Assembly (NCBI GenBank): GCA_013368325.1
Contig: JAACJK010000109.1
Location: forward strand, 682,001 to 746,000
Length of the DNA stretch: 64,000 nucleotides
Direction of reading: 5' to 3'
Origin: Ephemerocybe angulata
Taxonomy: Eukaryota > Basidiomycota > Agaricomycetes > Agaricales > Psathyrellaceae
Within the stretch, counting starts at the first letter, position 1; each line of letters opens with the position of its first letter. The position numbers and the translations under genes were made by a program. Under the pieces are notes generated by a model. That model did no database searches. It worked only from the letters and a program-made list of their open reading frames with translations, and was not told the DNA's origin. Positions 44,715-55,512 of the stretch are shown here, one piece after another.

Positions 44715-46111
44715 ATGGTTTCCCGTCTCCTCCTCTCCCGCTTCGCCCCTGCCCTGGCTAGCGCCAGGCGCCCTGCTGCTGCAGTCCCCAGGCATGCCTT
44801 CATGGGCATTCGCCGCTACGCTACGGCCGACACGGAGCAGCACACGGTTCGCGTCATTACCCTGGCGCACAAGCAGTTCGCTAACATGCCGACAGATGAC
44901 AGTGCGCGAGGCGCTCAACCTGGCCATGGAGGAGGAGATGACCCGGGACGAGAACGTCTTCATCCTCGGTGAGGAGGTCGCCCGCTACAATGGTGCCTAC
45001 AAGGTGCGCAATTTCCACGCTTCCCCAACGGATTCAACCGCTGACAAGTTCGCGCTCCCAGGTCACCAAGGGTCTCATGGACAAGTTTGGCGAGAAACGT
45101 GTCATTGACACCCCCATTACTGAGATGGGCTTCGCTGGCATTGCTGTCGGTGCTGCCTTCCAGGGTCTCCGCCCCATGTACGAAATTTCCTGCCGCGCCC
45201 GATACCGTTATCACTAACGCGCCACACGAACTCTAACAGTTGCGAATTCATGACCTTCAACTTCGCGATGCAGGCCATTGACCAGATTGTCAACTCCGCC
45301 GGAAAGACCTACTACATGTCGGGCGGTAACGTCCCCTGTCCCGTTGTATTCCGTGGCCCCAACGGAGCAGCTTCCGGTGTCGGAGCCCAGCACTCGCAGG
45401 ACTACGCCGCTTGGTATGGTTCCGTTCCCGGTCTCAAGGTTGTCAGCCCATGGAGTGCGGAGGATTGCAAGGGTCTGCTCAAGGTAAATAGCCGCCCAAG
45501 TCGACTATCCCGAGTAAACTAACCCCTCTCCGCACAGGCGGCAATCCGTGACCCCAACCCCGTTGTCTTCTTGGAGAACGAGATGCTTTACGGTGTCTCG
45601 TTCCCCATGTCCCAGGAGGCCATGTCGTCGGACTTCTTGCTTCCTATTGGCAAGGCCAAGGTCGAGAAGGAGGGCAGTGATATCACCATCGTCGCGCACA
45701 GCAAGATGGTCACCCACAGCATGGAGGCAGCAGAGGAGCTTGCCAAGGAGGGAATCAAGGCTGAAGTCATCAACCTGCGTTCCATTCGTCCTCTCGATAT
45801 CGACACGATCATCAAGTCCGTCAAGAAGACCAACCGCCTGATGATTGTTGAGGGTGGCTTCCCCATGTTCGGTGTTGGAAGTGAAATTTGTGCCCAGATC
45901 GTCGAGAGCGAGGCGTTTGACTACCTCGATGCGCCAGTTGAGCGTGTAACCGGTGCCGATGTCCCCACTCCCGTGAGTTCACTCCTGCTATGACCGATTG
46001 CAGTAAATTGACCTGTTCTCTCAGTACGCCACCAACCTCGAGGCACTTGCCTTCCCCGATACTCCTCTGATCACCAAGGTCGCAAAACGTGCACTCTACC
46101 GCACCAACTAA
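44715..46111 (+). CDS. PDB1: Pyruvate dehydrogenase E1 beta subunit
   Basis: An Arg/Ala-rich mitochondrial leader ([20 protein letters not shown]) is followed by the E1 beta core. The core has [100 protein letters not shown] and [10 protein letters not shown]. The protein ends in [15 protein letters not shown] (stop at 46109-46111). Together with the alpha subunit it forms the thiamine-diphosphate-dependent E1 of the mitochondrial pyruvate dehydrogenase complex, converting pyruvate to the acetyl group on lipoyl-E2. Length and motif order are normal. At least four introns; the early ones interrupt MTVREAL upstream and ARYNGAYK. Confidence 0.96.
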
Positions 46112-46223
46112 CCTCCTTGCTTTGCTATTCCATATAGACGTTTATTTCCTACACTCATGCTTTCCTAGATCTTAATACATACATATACCACGCACAGTCT
46201 TGGTTTAATTGTGGAACCGCTAC

Positions 46224-48895
46224 TTAGTTTTGCAATTCTTGGAGGCGAATTCTCACAGCGTTGGCGTGCGCACCCAGACCCTCGCAGTCTGCCAAGGTCG
46301 CGACAACCGGTCCCAGCTTTCCAAGGCCAGCGGCGGTTATTTCTTGGGATGTGATGTGCTTTTGGAAGGAGTTGGTGTTGACACCGCTGAACTGGCGCGC
46401 GTAGCCGTTCGTGGGGAGTGTGTGGTTCGTTCCGGAAGCGTAGTCTCCACAACTACAAAGAACGATGTCAGATGGCAATCCGTGTGGCATAGGGAAACAG
46501 TACTAACCTCTCAGGTGTGTATGGACCGACGAAGACGCTGCCCGCATTTTCGATCCTCTCGACTTGCTCCTTGGCCTGCTCCAAGTGAAGGATGAGATGC
46601 TCAGGAGCATAATCATTGGAGAAGGCAATCGCCTCTTCAACGGTGGCGACCTTGACGATGTTGCTCTTGGGAATGGATTGGCGAATGATGTCGACGCGTT
46701 CCAACGCAAGAGCCTGCTTTTCGACCTCCTGCTCGATAGCAGCGAGGTGGTCGGCCTTCAAATGGACGGCGACAAGGACGACTTGGGAGTCCACACCGTG
46801 CTCAGCCTGCGACAAGAGATCGGCAGCGACGAAGGCGGGGTTCGCAGTATGGTCGGCGATAACCTGCAAGTACTGTCAGCGGGCATTCTTTACATGAGAA
46901 AGGTCGACATACCAAAACCTCGGACGGTCCAGCAGGCATATCGATAGAGACCAACGCGTCTGTATCGTTCTGCACCAACATCTTGGCAGCGGTAACCCAT
47001 TGGTTTCCAGGACCGAAGATCTTGTCGACCTTGGGCACAGTCTCCGTTCCATAGGCCATGGCTGCAACAGCCTGTGCTCCTCCAGCCTTGAGGATGGCGG
47101 AAGCGCCGACGAGGTGAGCGACATACATGACCTCGGGGGAAATGCTGCCGTCGGGGCGAGGAGGGGTGGCGAGGACGATCTCCTTGCAGCCAGCGACCTG
47201 GGCAGGGATACCGAGCATCAGAGCGGTCGAGGGGAGGATGGCGGTACCTCCGGGGACATAGAGACCGACGCGGGCGATGGGACGCGCGAAGCGGGAGCAT
47301 ACAACGCCGGGCATGGTCTCAACGACCAGAGGCGTATCGTTGTTTTGGGCGTCGTGGAACTTGTGGATGTTGGAGTAAGCAACGTCGATGGCGTCGTGGA
47401 TGTTGTCGGGGAGCTGCATGGATTCCTGGGCGAAGGGAGGGAAGATGACGGTGGAGGAGAGCTTGGCGCGGTCGAACTTGGCGGTGAAGTCGATCAGGGC
47501 GGCGTCTCCACGTTTGCGGACCTCGTCGACGATGGGCTTCACCTTTTCGATCATTTCATCGGATTTGAGGACGGGGCGACGAAGAAGCTGGGCACGCTCT
47601 TCGGTCGAGGACTGGACAAGATCGTAGGTGTTCATGCGGATAGGTCCGTCGACCTTAGGTTTTTGGGCGGGAGGTGCGGGCGCAGGGGCAGGCGCAGATT
47701 CCTTCTTCTGCTCCCACTGGGGCTTAGCGTTTCCGGGTCTCCTTGAGATACGCTTTGCCTTGTTATCGAGTGACCGTTCAATGTCAGCGATGGAGACACC
47801 AGCAGCCGTGCACTTGGTAAGCGCGAAGTAGAAGAGATCCGCTGCCTCGAAGGCGACATCCTCCTTGGTTTCCGCCCTGCAAAGCTCATCGGCCTCTTCC
47901 ATGATCTTGGACCTGAGGAGATCGGCATCGTTGAAGAGGCGGCGGGTGTAAGAGCCTTCTGGGGCAGATTCCAGGCGAGAGGCGAGGACTCTCTCGAGGG
48001 CGGGGAGGCCGCTGGCTTCCGCGAAACACGACTCGCGGTTCAAGTGGCAGAATCCAGCACCATGCTGGACAACGCGGAACTCCAAGCTGTCAGAGTCGCA
48101 GTCGGCACGGATGCTAACAACGTCCTGAGTTGCGCCTGAAGTCTCTCCCTTCCTCCACAGTCCGTGCTTGCGCGATTGGTAGACACCCTTGCCGGTAAGG
48201 ATGGACTCCTTGACCGATTCATTGGAGGAATAGACGAGTCCGAGCGAGTGGCCAGTCTCGGTGGCGACGATGGTGGGAAACAAGCCATCGGGACGGTCTG
48301 AGACGATCGGTGCAAGATACGCATCCGCGATGTTGATTTGCTTGGGCGAGCTGGCCTCGAGCGTGAGTTGCGCTTCGGGGACGACGAGGGTTGCTCCGAT
48401 TCCGCGCAGCTGTCTGATGTTGGAGGCAGTGGGGACTTCATTCGATGTCGAAAGAACGTAGATCGAGGATTTCGTGAAGAATTGTGAGATGGAGGAGATG
48501 AAGTCGAGGTCGAGGGTGGGGGTCCTGAGAAGGACGCCGGAAACGCTGCTCCGTACTTTATCGGAGACGGCACTGGCACTGGCGACATCTAAGAGGAGGA
48601 CGAGACGTTCAGGAGGGATGGATCCAATAACACCCTTCGCCGAGGACAAGGGGAGGATGAGTTTCTCGATTCCACTGTCGAGCAAGTGAACAAGCGCCCC
48701 TAAATCGACCGGTTCTTTCGATGATTCCAAGAGCAAATACGCATGGTCGGGCAAGAAATCGGAAGGCTGAGAAGAGAGAAGGACAGGGCCAATACGGCTA
48801 AGTGCTCCTGAGAGCTCTGCATCGGCCCCAGAAATCAACGGGAGGAAGCTGGACATTTGGAGGGACGATAAGGGACAACTGAAAATTGATGACAT
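46224..48895 (-). CDS. HIS4: Trifunctional histidine biosynthesis protein
   Basis: Three exons (46913-48895, 46508-46863, 46224-46452) encode 855 residues; a start at 48856 (MSSFLPLI) would give 842. The domains run in the order of fungal His4. A divergent N-terminal part is followed by phosphoribosyl-AMP cyclohydrolase ([35 protein letters not shown]). Next is phosphoribosyl-ATP pyrophosphohydrolase ([34 protein letters not shown]). Last is histidinol dehydrogenase ([84 protein letters not shown]). It catalyses the second, third and last two steps of histidine synthesis. Candidate Gcn4-type sites lie upstream. It converges on PDB1 with 112 bp between stops. Confidence 0.96.
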
Positions 48896-48915
48896 TTACA
48901 TTGGATCGCGTCGCG

Positions 48916-48922
48916 GAGTCAT
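48916..48922 (-). promoter_or_regulatory. Gcn4-type site ATGACTC near HIS4
   Basis: The minus strand reads ATGACTC 20-26 bases before the 48895 start codon, or 59-65 bases before the alternative start. It matches the core bound by Gcn4/CpcA bZIP regulators of amino-acid synthesis genes. It may lie in the 5' untranslated region. Confidence 0.45.
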
Positions 48923-49105
48923 TACGGACTTTGCATCTCGGCTAATCTCTTAATCTGAAGGCCCTTCGGCCGTTGACTGGAATGGCACTCCTGGTCCAGG
49001 GGTTATTGAGGGCAAGCGAAGGAAACCCGACGCGTACTGGGGTTTACCTTTTTACCCAGTTCGAGCCGTCCTAATGTCATCTTTTGCGACCCGAGTCTGG
49101 ACTCT

Positions 49106-49123
49106 TGAGTCGGCGAGTGACTC
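49106..49123. promoter_or_regulatory. Paired TGAGTC/TGACTC sites
   Basis: TGAGTC at 49106-49111 and TGACTC at 49118-49123 lie about 210-230 bp upstream of HIS4, separated by six bases. Both fit Gcn4-type half-site patterns and suit general amino-acid control of HIS4. Binding is inferred. Confidence 0.45.
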
Positions 49124-49548
49124 CCAAGAAATGCGTTCTAATTGACGGTCAAAGCATCCAATAAAATGCTAGATTGAGAGACATGTGTTGCTGACTGTAC
49201 TAAGGGTCCTTCTGAGCTTCCCCTCTTGAAATTTCTAACGATCTACAGGTTGTCTGCATTCCACCGGTGAGTTGACAGTTGGACGATGGAGGTGACTTGC
49301 CGCTCAGAAGAAATTGAAATAGGCGCCCGCCGCCAAAGAATGCGCACAGCCACAACAAAGGTTGCCCGCCGTAGCCCGCCGTCCACGCTCGCCAGCTTCT
49401 CGAAGTCAGGACGTAACATGAGCGCAGACACGGCGCATACCAGCGATGATGACGTAGTAGACGTCGATGGCAAGGTCGTGATGGGTGATGTCATCGGATG
49501 TCTCAACTACTTAACCTCTGGGGCGGCGAGAAGGAGCTCATCACCACA

Positions 49549-50312
49549 ATGTCTGCCTTCCACATCCCCAGCATCCTCCTCGCCATCCCCCGCAACCCCG
49601 TCACCGCCGTGGGTCTCCCCCTCGTCGCCGGCTTCCTTTCGAGCGGGCCAGTGACCACCAAGGTCGCCAACAGCAACTGGTACTATGTGAGCCACATCTC
49701 TTCGTCGTGCCAGGGTGACCGACTGACTTTTCTTAGGGTTTGTCCACACCACCAGGAAACCCACCCAGAGAAGTCTTCCCCATTGTCTGGACCCTGCTGT
49801 ATTGCGGTATGTTGTGGCGATTTCTCCTGCCAGGGATCTTTCTCAAGTCACCGCGCTTTTAGGGATGGGATACGCGTCGCACGTCGCTGTCAAGGCGTTG
49901 GACACCTCCGTTACGAGCAAGAGTCAGAACAAGCTGACTATCGGCATTGCTCTTTACTACGCCCAGCTTGGACTCAACCTGGCATGGACTCCCCTCTTCT
50001 TTGGAGCTCATAAGGTGTGTTTGCCATCATTGGACCAAACAACTGTTGCTGACTTCTTTCATAGACTGGACTCGCTCTCGTCGACAGCGCCGCATTGACG
50101 CTCACGACCTGTTATATGACCGTACGTGTCCCTGATTCTTTATCTTAGCCGTGTCGTACTGACTGGCCGTGTAGAAGCTCTTCGACAGGCCTACCAACGG
50201 GAAGGCTACTTGGTTCCTCCTGCCCTACTGTGGATGGTTGGCATATGCCACCTACCTCAACGCAGGTGTCTGGTGGTTGAACGGCCCTGCTAAGAAACCC
50301 AAGAACCACTAA
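49549..50312 (+). CDS. TspO/MBR translocator protein
   Basis: The start at 49549 (MSAFHIPSILLAIPRNPVTA) gives a five-helix membrane protein of the TspO / peripheral benzodiazepine receptor family. Family marks are NSNWYYGLSTPPGNPPREVF, PIVWTLLYCGMGYASHVAVK, YYAQLGLNLAWTPLFFGAHK and WFLLPYCGWLAYATYLNAGV. The WY...P..PP..VFPIVWT block and N-x-x-W-x-x-(L/F)FF are the conserved ligand-pocket residues. The C-terminus NGPAKKPKNH is basic. In eukaryotes these proteins bind porphyrins and sterols in the outer mitochondrial or secretory membranes. In fungi the role is poorly understood. Four introns. It is divergent from HIS4. Confidence 0.93.
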
Positions 50313-50424
50313 AAAGGTCGTCCCCTTACATCACACTCGGACACTTATTGTAGCTTTAGTGTAATATATCTTGGCATATACCATTCTGCGAATTAACATA
50401 TGTAGTAATCTCAAGCCTGCCTCT

Positions 50425-51857
50425 TCACTTGTTTCCGCCAAAGTCCAGGTCTACGTCGTCAAATGTGTGATCCTCATCTAAAGCAGCTTCGTATTCTTCA
50501 AGGGACATGGTCTTGGACGCCGTATGCGTTTCTACAAGGTCGCTCTGAGAGTCGGGATTTTGAATTGCAGGGTCAGCTTTCACTGCAGGGCTTAGAGAAC
50601 CGGGTGCGCCCTCCTTTCGAAGCGACAAAATCTTGGAGCAAGATAGTTCCGAACGTTTGCCCCACTGATCTACGGCAGGACGGAACTCCGTGTAAAGGGA
50701 CCATCCCTTGGTGCTTAGCTCTGTTGGAGAGTAGCTCTCGGCGAGGAGGCGCATAGCGCCAATGACGTAGGGGCGGTTCTGGCGAAACGACCTTGAGATG
50801 TACCCGAACGCCGTCATTGGAGGAACGGGGTTGCCATTTGACAATGCACGCCATTGCTCGTCTCGGGTTCGGTAGACCGGTCTGCGGATGCAGTCAAGGA
50901 AATTTCGAAGGGACGTATGCAGAGGCAACTTACACTCTGGAGGCAGAAACACCAAGTGAGAAGATGCGATTGAATCAAGGAAAGACAACCACATACCTTC
51001 TGCCCATTAGTTCGACATATGGTTGGACGCCCGCCCTGGATGCCTCCATGCCTGTCTCCTTGTTCTTGTCATAGATACCCAGAGAGACTCCCTTCGACAG
51101 AGCGTTCATCTCGGTGTAAACAGAAGCTACAGATCCCCCAGCTTAGTGTGATTCGGAGTACTCATCCCAAACTCCTACCTATGCTCAGAGCTTCAGGCCG
51201 CTGGAAATTCAGCCTCTCAGCGACGATTGCCGCCCAGGCCGCCATAACCGGAGCTCGGTTCACGACGGTATGCTTCAAATTTAGTACATGTTCGTCGAGG
51301 ACCTCTTCAAAATCGAGGTTCTCAGCACCGACTTCCCCAGCGGAAGGGTCACTGGGAAGGAACTCATTCTTCTCTGACAGCCGTTTGCGCTTGGTCGGAG
51401 TAGTCTGGAGTTGGTTCAGCCTTCGCGCAAATACCAACTATTGGGGTGGATACGAACCAGCAGAGGCATAGCAGGAACATGCGAAGGCCCGGCTTCGGTA
51501 GTAGTCGAGTCATCTTCGTCGTCTCCAGTTTTCTTCCGCTTCAGAGCTGTCTTCTTCGGAGCGTACCCTGCTTTGCGAAACGCTGCCAGAATGAGTTTTC
51601 GGTCTGCAGCGTCTTCAATACCGGATCCCTTCAGTTTGAAGTCGGTCAAAAGGACGAGTTGACCCGGACTTCCGTATTCCTTGTAGCTGTCGCAAGCACA
51701 TATCTGTGTTCAGCGTCCAAAATAACTTCTTCAGGCAGCTCTCGACACACATCTTGCCTGCAGCCGCCATCGCTTTCGCTACAGGAACGTTCCCGTTGGT
51801 CATTAGCTTGAGGAACTGTGGAAGGGGGATTTTTACGTCCGCAGCAGATACCGACAT
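50425..51857 (-). CDS. Conserved fungal protein of unknown function
   Basis: The start at 51857 (MSVSAADVKIPLPQFLKLMT) joins across a short intron to IYKEYGSPGQLVLLTDFKLK and DAADRKLILAAFRKAGYAPK. A basic linker (KKTALKRKKTGDDEDDSTTT) follows, then KHTVVNRAPVMAAWAAIVAE and RLNFQRPEALSI. Further on is a stretch ending VYTEMNALSKGVSLGIYDKN (near 51110-51060). The C-terminal quarter is Ser/Asp-rich (DDVDLDFGGNK). The phrases KHTVVNRAPVM and YTEMNA...GVSLGIYDK recur in proteins across fungi as I recall them, but I cannot attach a characterised function. It is divergent from the DUF262 gene (168 bp). About five introns. The model is well supported by conserved-looking joins. Confidence 0.75.
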
Positions 51858-52025
51858 GATGACTGTATCGAATCGAAAGTGCTTTTGGCATGTTGAGCGC
51901 TTACTGGGCCTGGGGATAGGGGCTTCCCGTAATTGATGAGGTAAGCCCATCACCGACACAACCGATCAGGCCGCGTGCAGGCCTCGGACACAGTTCACTC
52001 TTTCGGCTCTGACCACCACCTCACC

Positions 52026-53719
52026 ATGACACAGACCGAAAACGAAGAAACTGTGTACTCCGACGAGGAGGACGAGCTGCAGGAGGATGATGACCCCAAG
52101 GTCTTCAAAATCCGGAACCGTATCCCTGGAGCGACCGCGGCGAACCTCACGTTGGCTGAACTGCTTCGTAGGTGTTTCTTACTGTTCTACCTCATGTGTG
52201 TGGCATTCAAATTGCTCTGTTCTTAGAAATGCTGCATGACGGAGACATCGACCTCTGCCCCCCGTACCAACGTGATGACGTGTGGCCTAAGCCGAAGAAA
52301 ATGGCGCTGATAGACTCGATATGGAGTGGGATATACATACCTCCAATCCTCTTCTTCATGAACGATGAAGGTGTCCGGGTATGCATAGATGGGAAACAAG
52401 TGCGTGCATTCTATCGGACGTTCTCTCTATATATACTGATGCAGGCCATTCTCTTCTTATCCAGCGGTTGACTTCTATTGACAGGTTTCTTACCGGGCAA
52501 GTAAGACGCCGGTCTGCTCGGGGTTTCATGATCTAACTCGCCATTATCTTAGATTCCACGTTAGTCCTCTCAGGCTGCCTTCATCTGGCTCATCTCACCT
52601 CGGCCATAACAGACAAGGATCCTGTGACCAAAAAGCTTTGGTGGTTCACGACTTCAGAGCAGAGCAAAACCACACGCCTGGAGATCCCTGAATCCGCTCG
52701 AAAGGAATTCTTACAGAGGACAGTAACATGCGGTACGAATTTCTCATTGGTGGCCTAGGAAAAACACTAACCGTCTTGTAGTTGAGTATAGAAACCTTAC
52801 GCCCGCGACCGAACGCGAGATATTTAACAGGGTGCAGCTGGGCTCGCCACTGACTTCAGCTGGTGAGTGCTGTTCTCAGCTCTGGTTGGAACGCGACTTT
52901 GACTAACGAGTGCACAGAAAAACTACAGGCTGTCAATTCGGCCACTGCAGCGTACGGATGGGTCCATTTCTCCGTCATTATGTCTCTAATGACTGTTCTC
53001 TTAGGTGGTTGGGTGCTTTGGAACAACGGTTCCTCCTGATAAAAGGCGGGCTTCTTGAACTCATTGACCTTGACACGGGCCGAGCTCGGGCATACCAAAA
53101 CTTGGCCAATCTCGCGTACACCTGTGAAGGTTTGCCGAACGAGGAGCGGTTCGCGACTTCAGGAAAGATTTCCCAATGGGTAGCAACCTCTCCAGCGCCA
53201 AGCAAGCAACTGAAGAGGACTGTGGAGGACTCCCTCCAAACGTTCATTAGCATTGCTGCGGACAAGGCGCATAACCAGGCCTTCAGGACTATCGACAAAA
53301 AGGTGGCCCCCGTTGAATTCATCTTCATTGGTATGTCATCTTCTTCTGTATACTTTCAGCTTTGCGACAGTAACTGATAGCCAATTGCGCAAGGTGTCCT
53401 TCTTCATATGCTCCGCAACCAGACAAAGCATGCGAAAGGACTGGCGATCCACAACTTCAGAATTGCTGTGCGTGAGCAGTTTACAGACGTTAGGAACAAC
53501 TCTCGGACCGTCAAGACCCTGTGGCGGTATGTCGAGCAGCTTGCGGAGGATCCTCTGAGCCCAGTCGAGATCGAGGAAGAGGTTCCCCTCCCTCCAAAGC
53601 CGAAAGCCACCCCCAAGGGAAAGGGTAAAGGTCCAGCAAAGAAGAGATCCGCCGATGAGGTTGACAACTCTCCTGCGGGTCCGTCGACACCCAAGGCGCG
53701 CCGTCCGCGGGTTTCATGA
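52026..53719 (+). CDS. DUF262 (GmrSD N-domain / ParB-like) protein
   Basis: Start at 52026 (MTQTENEETVYSDEEDELQE). The acidic leader precedes the DUF262 signature: LCPPYQRDDVWPKPKKMALI, DSIWSGIYIPPILFF and VCIDGKQRLTSIDRFLTGQI, the last assembled across an intron. Then come PHKDPVTKKLWWFTTSEQSK, YRNLTPATEREIFNRVQLGS and PLTSAEKLQAVNSATAAW. The helical part continues with ARAYQNLANLAYTCEGLPNE and DKKVAPVEFIFIGVLLHMLR. The tail is basic and Pro-rich (KPKATPKGKGKGPAKKRSAD). In bacteria DUF262 is the nucleotide-dependent N-terminal part of type IV restriction enzymes such as GmrSD. No HNH nuclease domain (DUF1524) is visible here. Mushroom fungi carry families of such proteins with unknown roles; a nuclear function is inferred from the basic tail. 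Confidence 0.88.
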
Positions 53720-53882
53720 GTTAATACCTTTCTCTATTCACCTTGTCGTACCCCTCTGCCTTCCCGTACTCTACCTTTCCTGCACTTCATATACGCTCCC
53801 TGCCAAGACCAGACACTCTTGCATTGCATAGGTATTACATCTTTGTTATCAGCAATAATTATATACATAGGGTCGTGTCGTT

Positions 53883-55290
53883 CTACCCGTTGTACTGTGC
53901 TCTTGCCGTATACCACACAGCTCCGGATTCGCTGATTGCACGGCAGTACTTGAGCAGCAACTTGTCGCGCTCTTTGTTGTTGACGGCAATATCAGACAGG
54001 AATGGTGTAATGTCCTCGACCCTCCATTTCGTTCTGGTTAAGAACAGATCCGCAAAGCGGGCTGCCGGGTCTGTCGGGAGTGTCGAGGAAGGGAAGTAGG
54101 TCAAGTATTCATGTTCTATACGGCCCACCGGCCTGCCCTCCAAGTAGTTCCCCTGTAAGAGTGGAATTGGTGTGTCAACAACACATTATGAATGAACCAA
54201 TCGAATACGTACTGCCAGAAGGTTGAGCGAAACGCGGTCCGCAAACGTATCTCCAACGGCAAGTTTCCATTTGGCGACAAACGCGCCCTTTTCGATAGGA
54301 TCGTCGTTCTTGTGCTCCCTAAGGATACCGAGCCCAAGCTCCTTGATCACCTCGTCTTCGTTCATCTTCCATTTGCCGCCTGCCTGGATCTCCCCGAACC
54401 ATGCGAGCACCTGCGCGGACACCACGCGCGAGATCCCGTGGTCGCCTGCGAGCGCCGAGGTGAGCCTGTCGAGCGAGGCGGCGGAATGCGAAAGAGACTC
54501 GGACACGAGGACGTTCAGCGTCAGCTCGAGGATGTTGTTGAGGTACGAGGGCGAGATCGGTCGGAGCTCGTCTGCGAGTAGCGAAATTGAAAAGGGTGCC
54601 CGGTCAGATGTTGCGCGAGATGATGATATATGAACGCGTCGCACCTTTGATAATTAAGATTCTCTTTTGCTTTAAGCAGACGTCAAGCTCGGCATCGCTC
54701 GCTTGGATCTCCTCCCGAGCTTGTGTGTAAGTGTACCTGCTGCTTCCCTGTTTGGAGAACAACCCTGGTCAGACGGAGTCGCGTCGTCGCATTGTGGAGG
54801 CACGACGCAGGGAAACGCACATCGGAATCCACTTCCTCATCTTCATCGTCCTCTTCATTCGTCTCGTCGTACTCCCGACCACGTAGGCGCCCCACCAGCT
54901 TCGATATCCTCGGAACTGCGGGTGCCAGTTCCAGGATCTCGTTCAGCTGGTCGCGTATCACCACCGCATCCTCGGCGAAGTTGAACTCGGTGTCAGGCGG
55001 TGGAGTGACCACCAGCAAGGTGTTGGAAAGATTCACTGTCCTGATAGAATAGGTTTTATCCCGCGTGCAAAGCACAGCATCCTCAGTGGGATCGCCTTTG
55101 ATAACAAGGCTTGAATGGTTGGTAAGGGATGGAAAACGCGTCGAGGACAACTATCCACTCACCCTAAAGGGTCGGACGATTGAATCGCGTTCTCGAGCAA
55201 ACCAACGAGCTCCGACGGCAGTTCAATGAGCTTATAGGACGCAGCCTCGTCGGTCGAGAAGGGAGAGAAATGGAGATCAAAGTCCGGCAT
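53883..55290 (-). CDS. DCC1: Sister chromatid cohesion protein Dcc1
   Basis: The start at 55290 gives MPDFDLHFSPFSTDEAASYK and LIELPSELVGLLENAIQSSD. Next is SLVIKGDPTEDAVLCTRDKT YSIRTVNLSNTLLV, the Dcc1 phrase in which a stripped nucleic-acid-like beta fold begins. Later parts are ILELAPAVPRISKLVGRLRG, a Glu-rich loop, PSYLNNILELTLNVLVSES, HGISRVVSAQVLAWFGEIQA and the winged-helix end YFPSSTLPTDPAARFADLFL TRTKWRVEDITPFLSDIAV. Dcc1 with Ctf8 and Ctf18 forms an alternative clamp loader for PCNA that supports cohesion and binds DNA polymerase epsilon. Four or more introns. Length and domain order match the family. Confidence 0.9.
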
Positions 55291-55512
55291 GGTGGTTCAA
55301 GAAAACGCGTCGGGCATGATCGTTTTGGTGATGTTACATGTATTAAAACTTCCTTCTACGTATCGAGATCATACAACCCGACTCCAATGTATTATGGGGG
55401 TAAACTATTCAAATAGCCCGTTTCTCGTTGACGAATGACAAAAATCTAAAGAGGTGCGCGAATGGATGCAAACGGGTGCCAGTGCCAAGGGGGGGAAATG
55501 AAACAAGAGAAC

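Larger units (their letters stand above)
48896..49548. other. Divergent HIS4/TspO promoter interval
   Basis: About 650 bp between the two start codons. It contains three TGACTC/TGAGTC sites (see separate entries). Short open frames around 49243-49506 lack splice partners or family similarity, so I treat the interval as regulatory and untranslated. Confidence 0.65.

Noticed and set aside
47000..47746. A 248-codon frame antisense to HIS4
   Set aside because: Gly/Val/Asp-rich shadow of a codon-biased gene; the minus-strand histidinol dehydrogenase motifs are decisive.
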